NCBI GenBank assembly: GCA_934157205.1
Contig: CAKPHJ010000029.1
Location: 1-16,055 of the forward strand
DNA: 16,055 nt
Direction of reading: 5' to 3'
Source: an uncultured Clostridia bacterium
Lineage (GTDB): Bacteria > Bacillota > Clostridia > TANB77 > CAG-508
The notes under the pieces were generated by a model. It was not told the DNA's origin. It saw only the letters and a list, made by a program, of their open reading frames with translations, and searched no databases. Below are positions 14,854-16,055 of this stretch, piece after piece. Numbering within the stretch: position 1 is the first letter of the stretch; each line of letters opens with the position of its first letter. Position numbers and translations under genes: made by a program.

Positions 14854-15972
14854 ATGAAAGATTTAAGATATGAAAAATTAGCCAATAATTTACTTACATA
14901 TTCAGTAGATGTAAAAAAAGGTGATAATATTTTAATTGAAATATTAGGAGAAGAAGCTATTCCACTAGCAAAGGAACTAATTAAAAGAGCTGAAGAATTA
15001 GGAGCAAAACCTCAATTTAATATTATTAATTATGAAATTTTAAGAGTTATGCTTGAAAATGCGACAGAAGAACAAATAAAATTATATGGACAAATTGATA
15101 GTGAAAGAATGAAAAAAATGGATGCATATATTGGAATAAGGGCAACGTCAAATATATCTGAATTAAATGGAATACCGAAAAATGTTATGGAAATATATAA
15201 CAAGTATTATACATTGCCTGTTCATTTTGAAGAAAGAGTAAAAAACACTAAATGGTGTATTTTAAGGTATCCAAATAATGCAATGGCACAAACAGCTAAA
15301 ATGAGTAGAGATAAATTCGAAGAACTTTTCTTTAATGTATGTAATTTGGATTATAAAAAAATGTCTAAGGCAATGGATTCATTAAAAGATTTAATGAATA
15401 AAACAGATAAAGTCCATATTTTAGGAAATGGAACAGATTTAACTTTTAGTATTAAAGGAATTAAAGCAGAAAAATATACTGGTACATTTAATATTCCTGA
15501 TGGAGAAGTTGCATCTGCACCAGTAAAAGAAAGTGTAAATGGTTACATAACATACAACACAGAAACAACTTACAATGGAATTACATTTAGTAATATAAAA
15601 TTCGAGTTTGAAAATGGAAAAATAATAAAAGCAACATCTAATAAAACAAAGGAATTAAATGAAATTCTTAATACAGATGAAGGAGCAAGATACATTGGTG
15701 AATTTGCATTTGGATTAAATCCTTATATTGAACAACCAATTGGAGATACACTGTTTGATGAAAAAATAAAAGGAAGTTTTCATTTTACACCAGGTAATAG
15801 CTTAGAAGAAAGTGATAATGGAAATAGATCAAGTATTCATTGGGATATAGTAAATATTCAAAGACCAGAATATGGTGGAGGAGAAATATATTTTGATGAT
15901 ATTTTAATAAGAAAAGATGGATTATTTGTATTGCCTGAATTAGAATGCTTAAATCCAGAAAATCTAATATAA
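14854..15972 (+). CDS. M29-family aminopeptidase
   Basis: This 372-residue cytoplasmic metallo-aminopeptidase resembles AmpS/AmpT/PepS. The start at 14854 is chosen because AAGGAGA (14837-14843) lies at proper distance and the homologous MKDLRYEKLANNLL begins there; a longer frame to 14773 has no ribosome site and is low-complexity. The family metal-binding segments are present in order: Glu in NIPDGEVASAP, Glu in GEFAFGLNPYIEQP, His in GSFHFTPGNS, and His and Asp in SSIHWDIV. From memory of AmpS-type enzymes, a catalytic Tyr normally follows the first His by seven residues. Here that position is Leu (HFTPGNSL), which may lower activity. It ends RPEYGGGEIYFDDILIRKDG and so on, as in intact members. 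It likely removes N-terminal residues from peptides during protein turnover. Confidence 0.92.
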   Translation: MKDLRYEKLANNLLTYSVDVKKGDNILIEILGEEAIPLAKELIKRAEELGAKPQFNIINYEILRVMLENATEEQIKLYGQIDSERMKKMDAYIGIRATSNISELNGIPKNVMEIYNKYYTLPVHFEERVKNTKWCILRYPNNAMAQTAKMSRDKFEELFFNVCNLDYKKMSKAMDSLKDLMNKTDKVHILGNGTDLTFSIKGIKAEKYTGTFNIPDGEVASAPVKESVNGYITYNTETTYNGITFSNIKFEFENGKIIKATSNKTKELNEILNTDEGARYIGEFAFGLNPYIEQPIGDTLFDEKIKGSFHFTPGNSLEESDNGNRSSIHWDIVNIQRPEYGGGEIYFDDILIRKDGLFVLPELECLNPENLI

Positions 15973-16055
15973 AACAAAACTCTTACAATTTTTTCTGATA
16001 GATTATGGGTATATGGAAAAACAGATACTCTTTTATCGGAAGGAATAATGGCAGA
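15973..16055 (+). other. Window-edge tail with open frame, no start
   Basis: After the aminopeptidase stop, one frame stays open to the window end and reads KTLTIFSDRLWVYGKTDTLL and on. It has no ATG/GTG/TTG start or ribosome site. It could be a decayed gene or chance; it cannot be judged within this window. Confidence 0.25.

Overview
The window is strongly AT-rich, uses ordinary TAA/TAG/TGA stops and has purine-rich Shine-Dalgarno sequences. It looks like a low-GC Bacillota, most likely an uncultured gut Clostridia-type bacterium. This is inferred from base composition and gene families; no rRNA or tRNA is present to fix the taxon. Nearly all genes lie on the + strand. The exceptions are two related NUDIX genes on the - strand. 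Much of the window reads as an accessory region full of broken genes.

Layout. (1) 1-1542: short repeats, then a frameshifted Tn916-type tyrosine integrase (int1). (2) 1681-5388: a tight run of a radical SAM protein, a HIT-family protein, a frameshifted DUF2797-like protein and an unrecognised 284-aa protein. It ends in a 15-bp stem shared with a convergent NUDIX gene (5406-5810). (3) 5916-7070: an intact NifS/IscS-type cysteine desulfurase. (4) 7071-7598: a gene-poor stretch with two sets of 11-bp-period repeats, a SEC-C zinc-motif gene remnant and a terminator. (5) 7599-8865: a second, related integrase (int2) broken by a small deletion and a TGA stop.

(6) 9042-12224: one promoter followed by four closely packed genes: a small helical protein, two proteins with an ADP-ribosyltransferase-like H-x-x-P...I...G motif, and a NUDIX hydrolase. 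Both ART-like genes carry a one-base frame change in an A tract, and they share a C-terminal module. (7) 12312-14108: a gene graveyard. It holds a DUF1016 (YhcG-type) N-terminal half fused tail-to-tail with a truncated NUDIX copy, an intact hypothetical gene, a GNAT acetyltransferase stub, and a roughly 50-bp solo copy of a hairpin also found inside DUF1016. (8) 14198-15972: an intact histidine phosphatase and an M29-type aminopeptidase, probably normal chromosome.

Two groups stand out as possible undescribed systems. One is the ART-like pair plus NUDIX (9518-12224), which could be an ADP-ribose or NAD chemistry module. The other is the radical SAM/HIT/DUF2797/unknown operon (1681-5388), which sits with the cysteine desulfurase between the two dead integrases. 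Three of the frame breaks look like the loss of one A in an A run. This could mean real decay, slippage-controlled expression, or consensus error, and it should be resolved before any of these genes is called dead.
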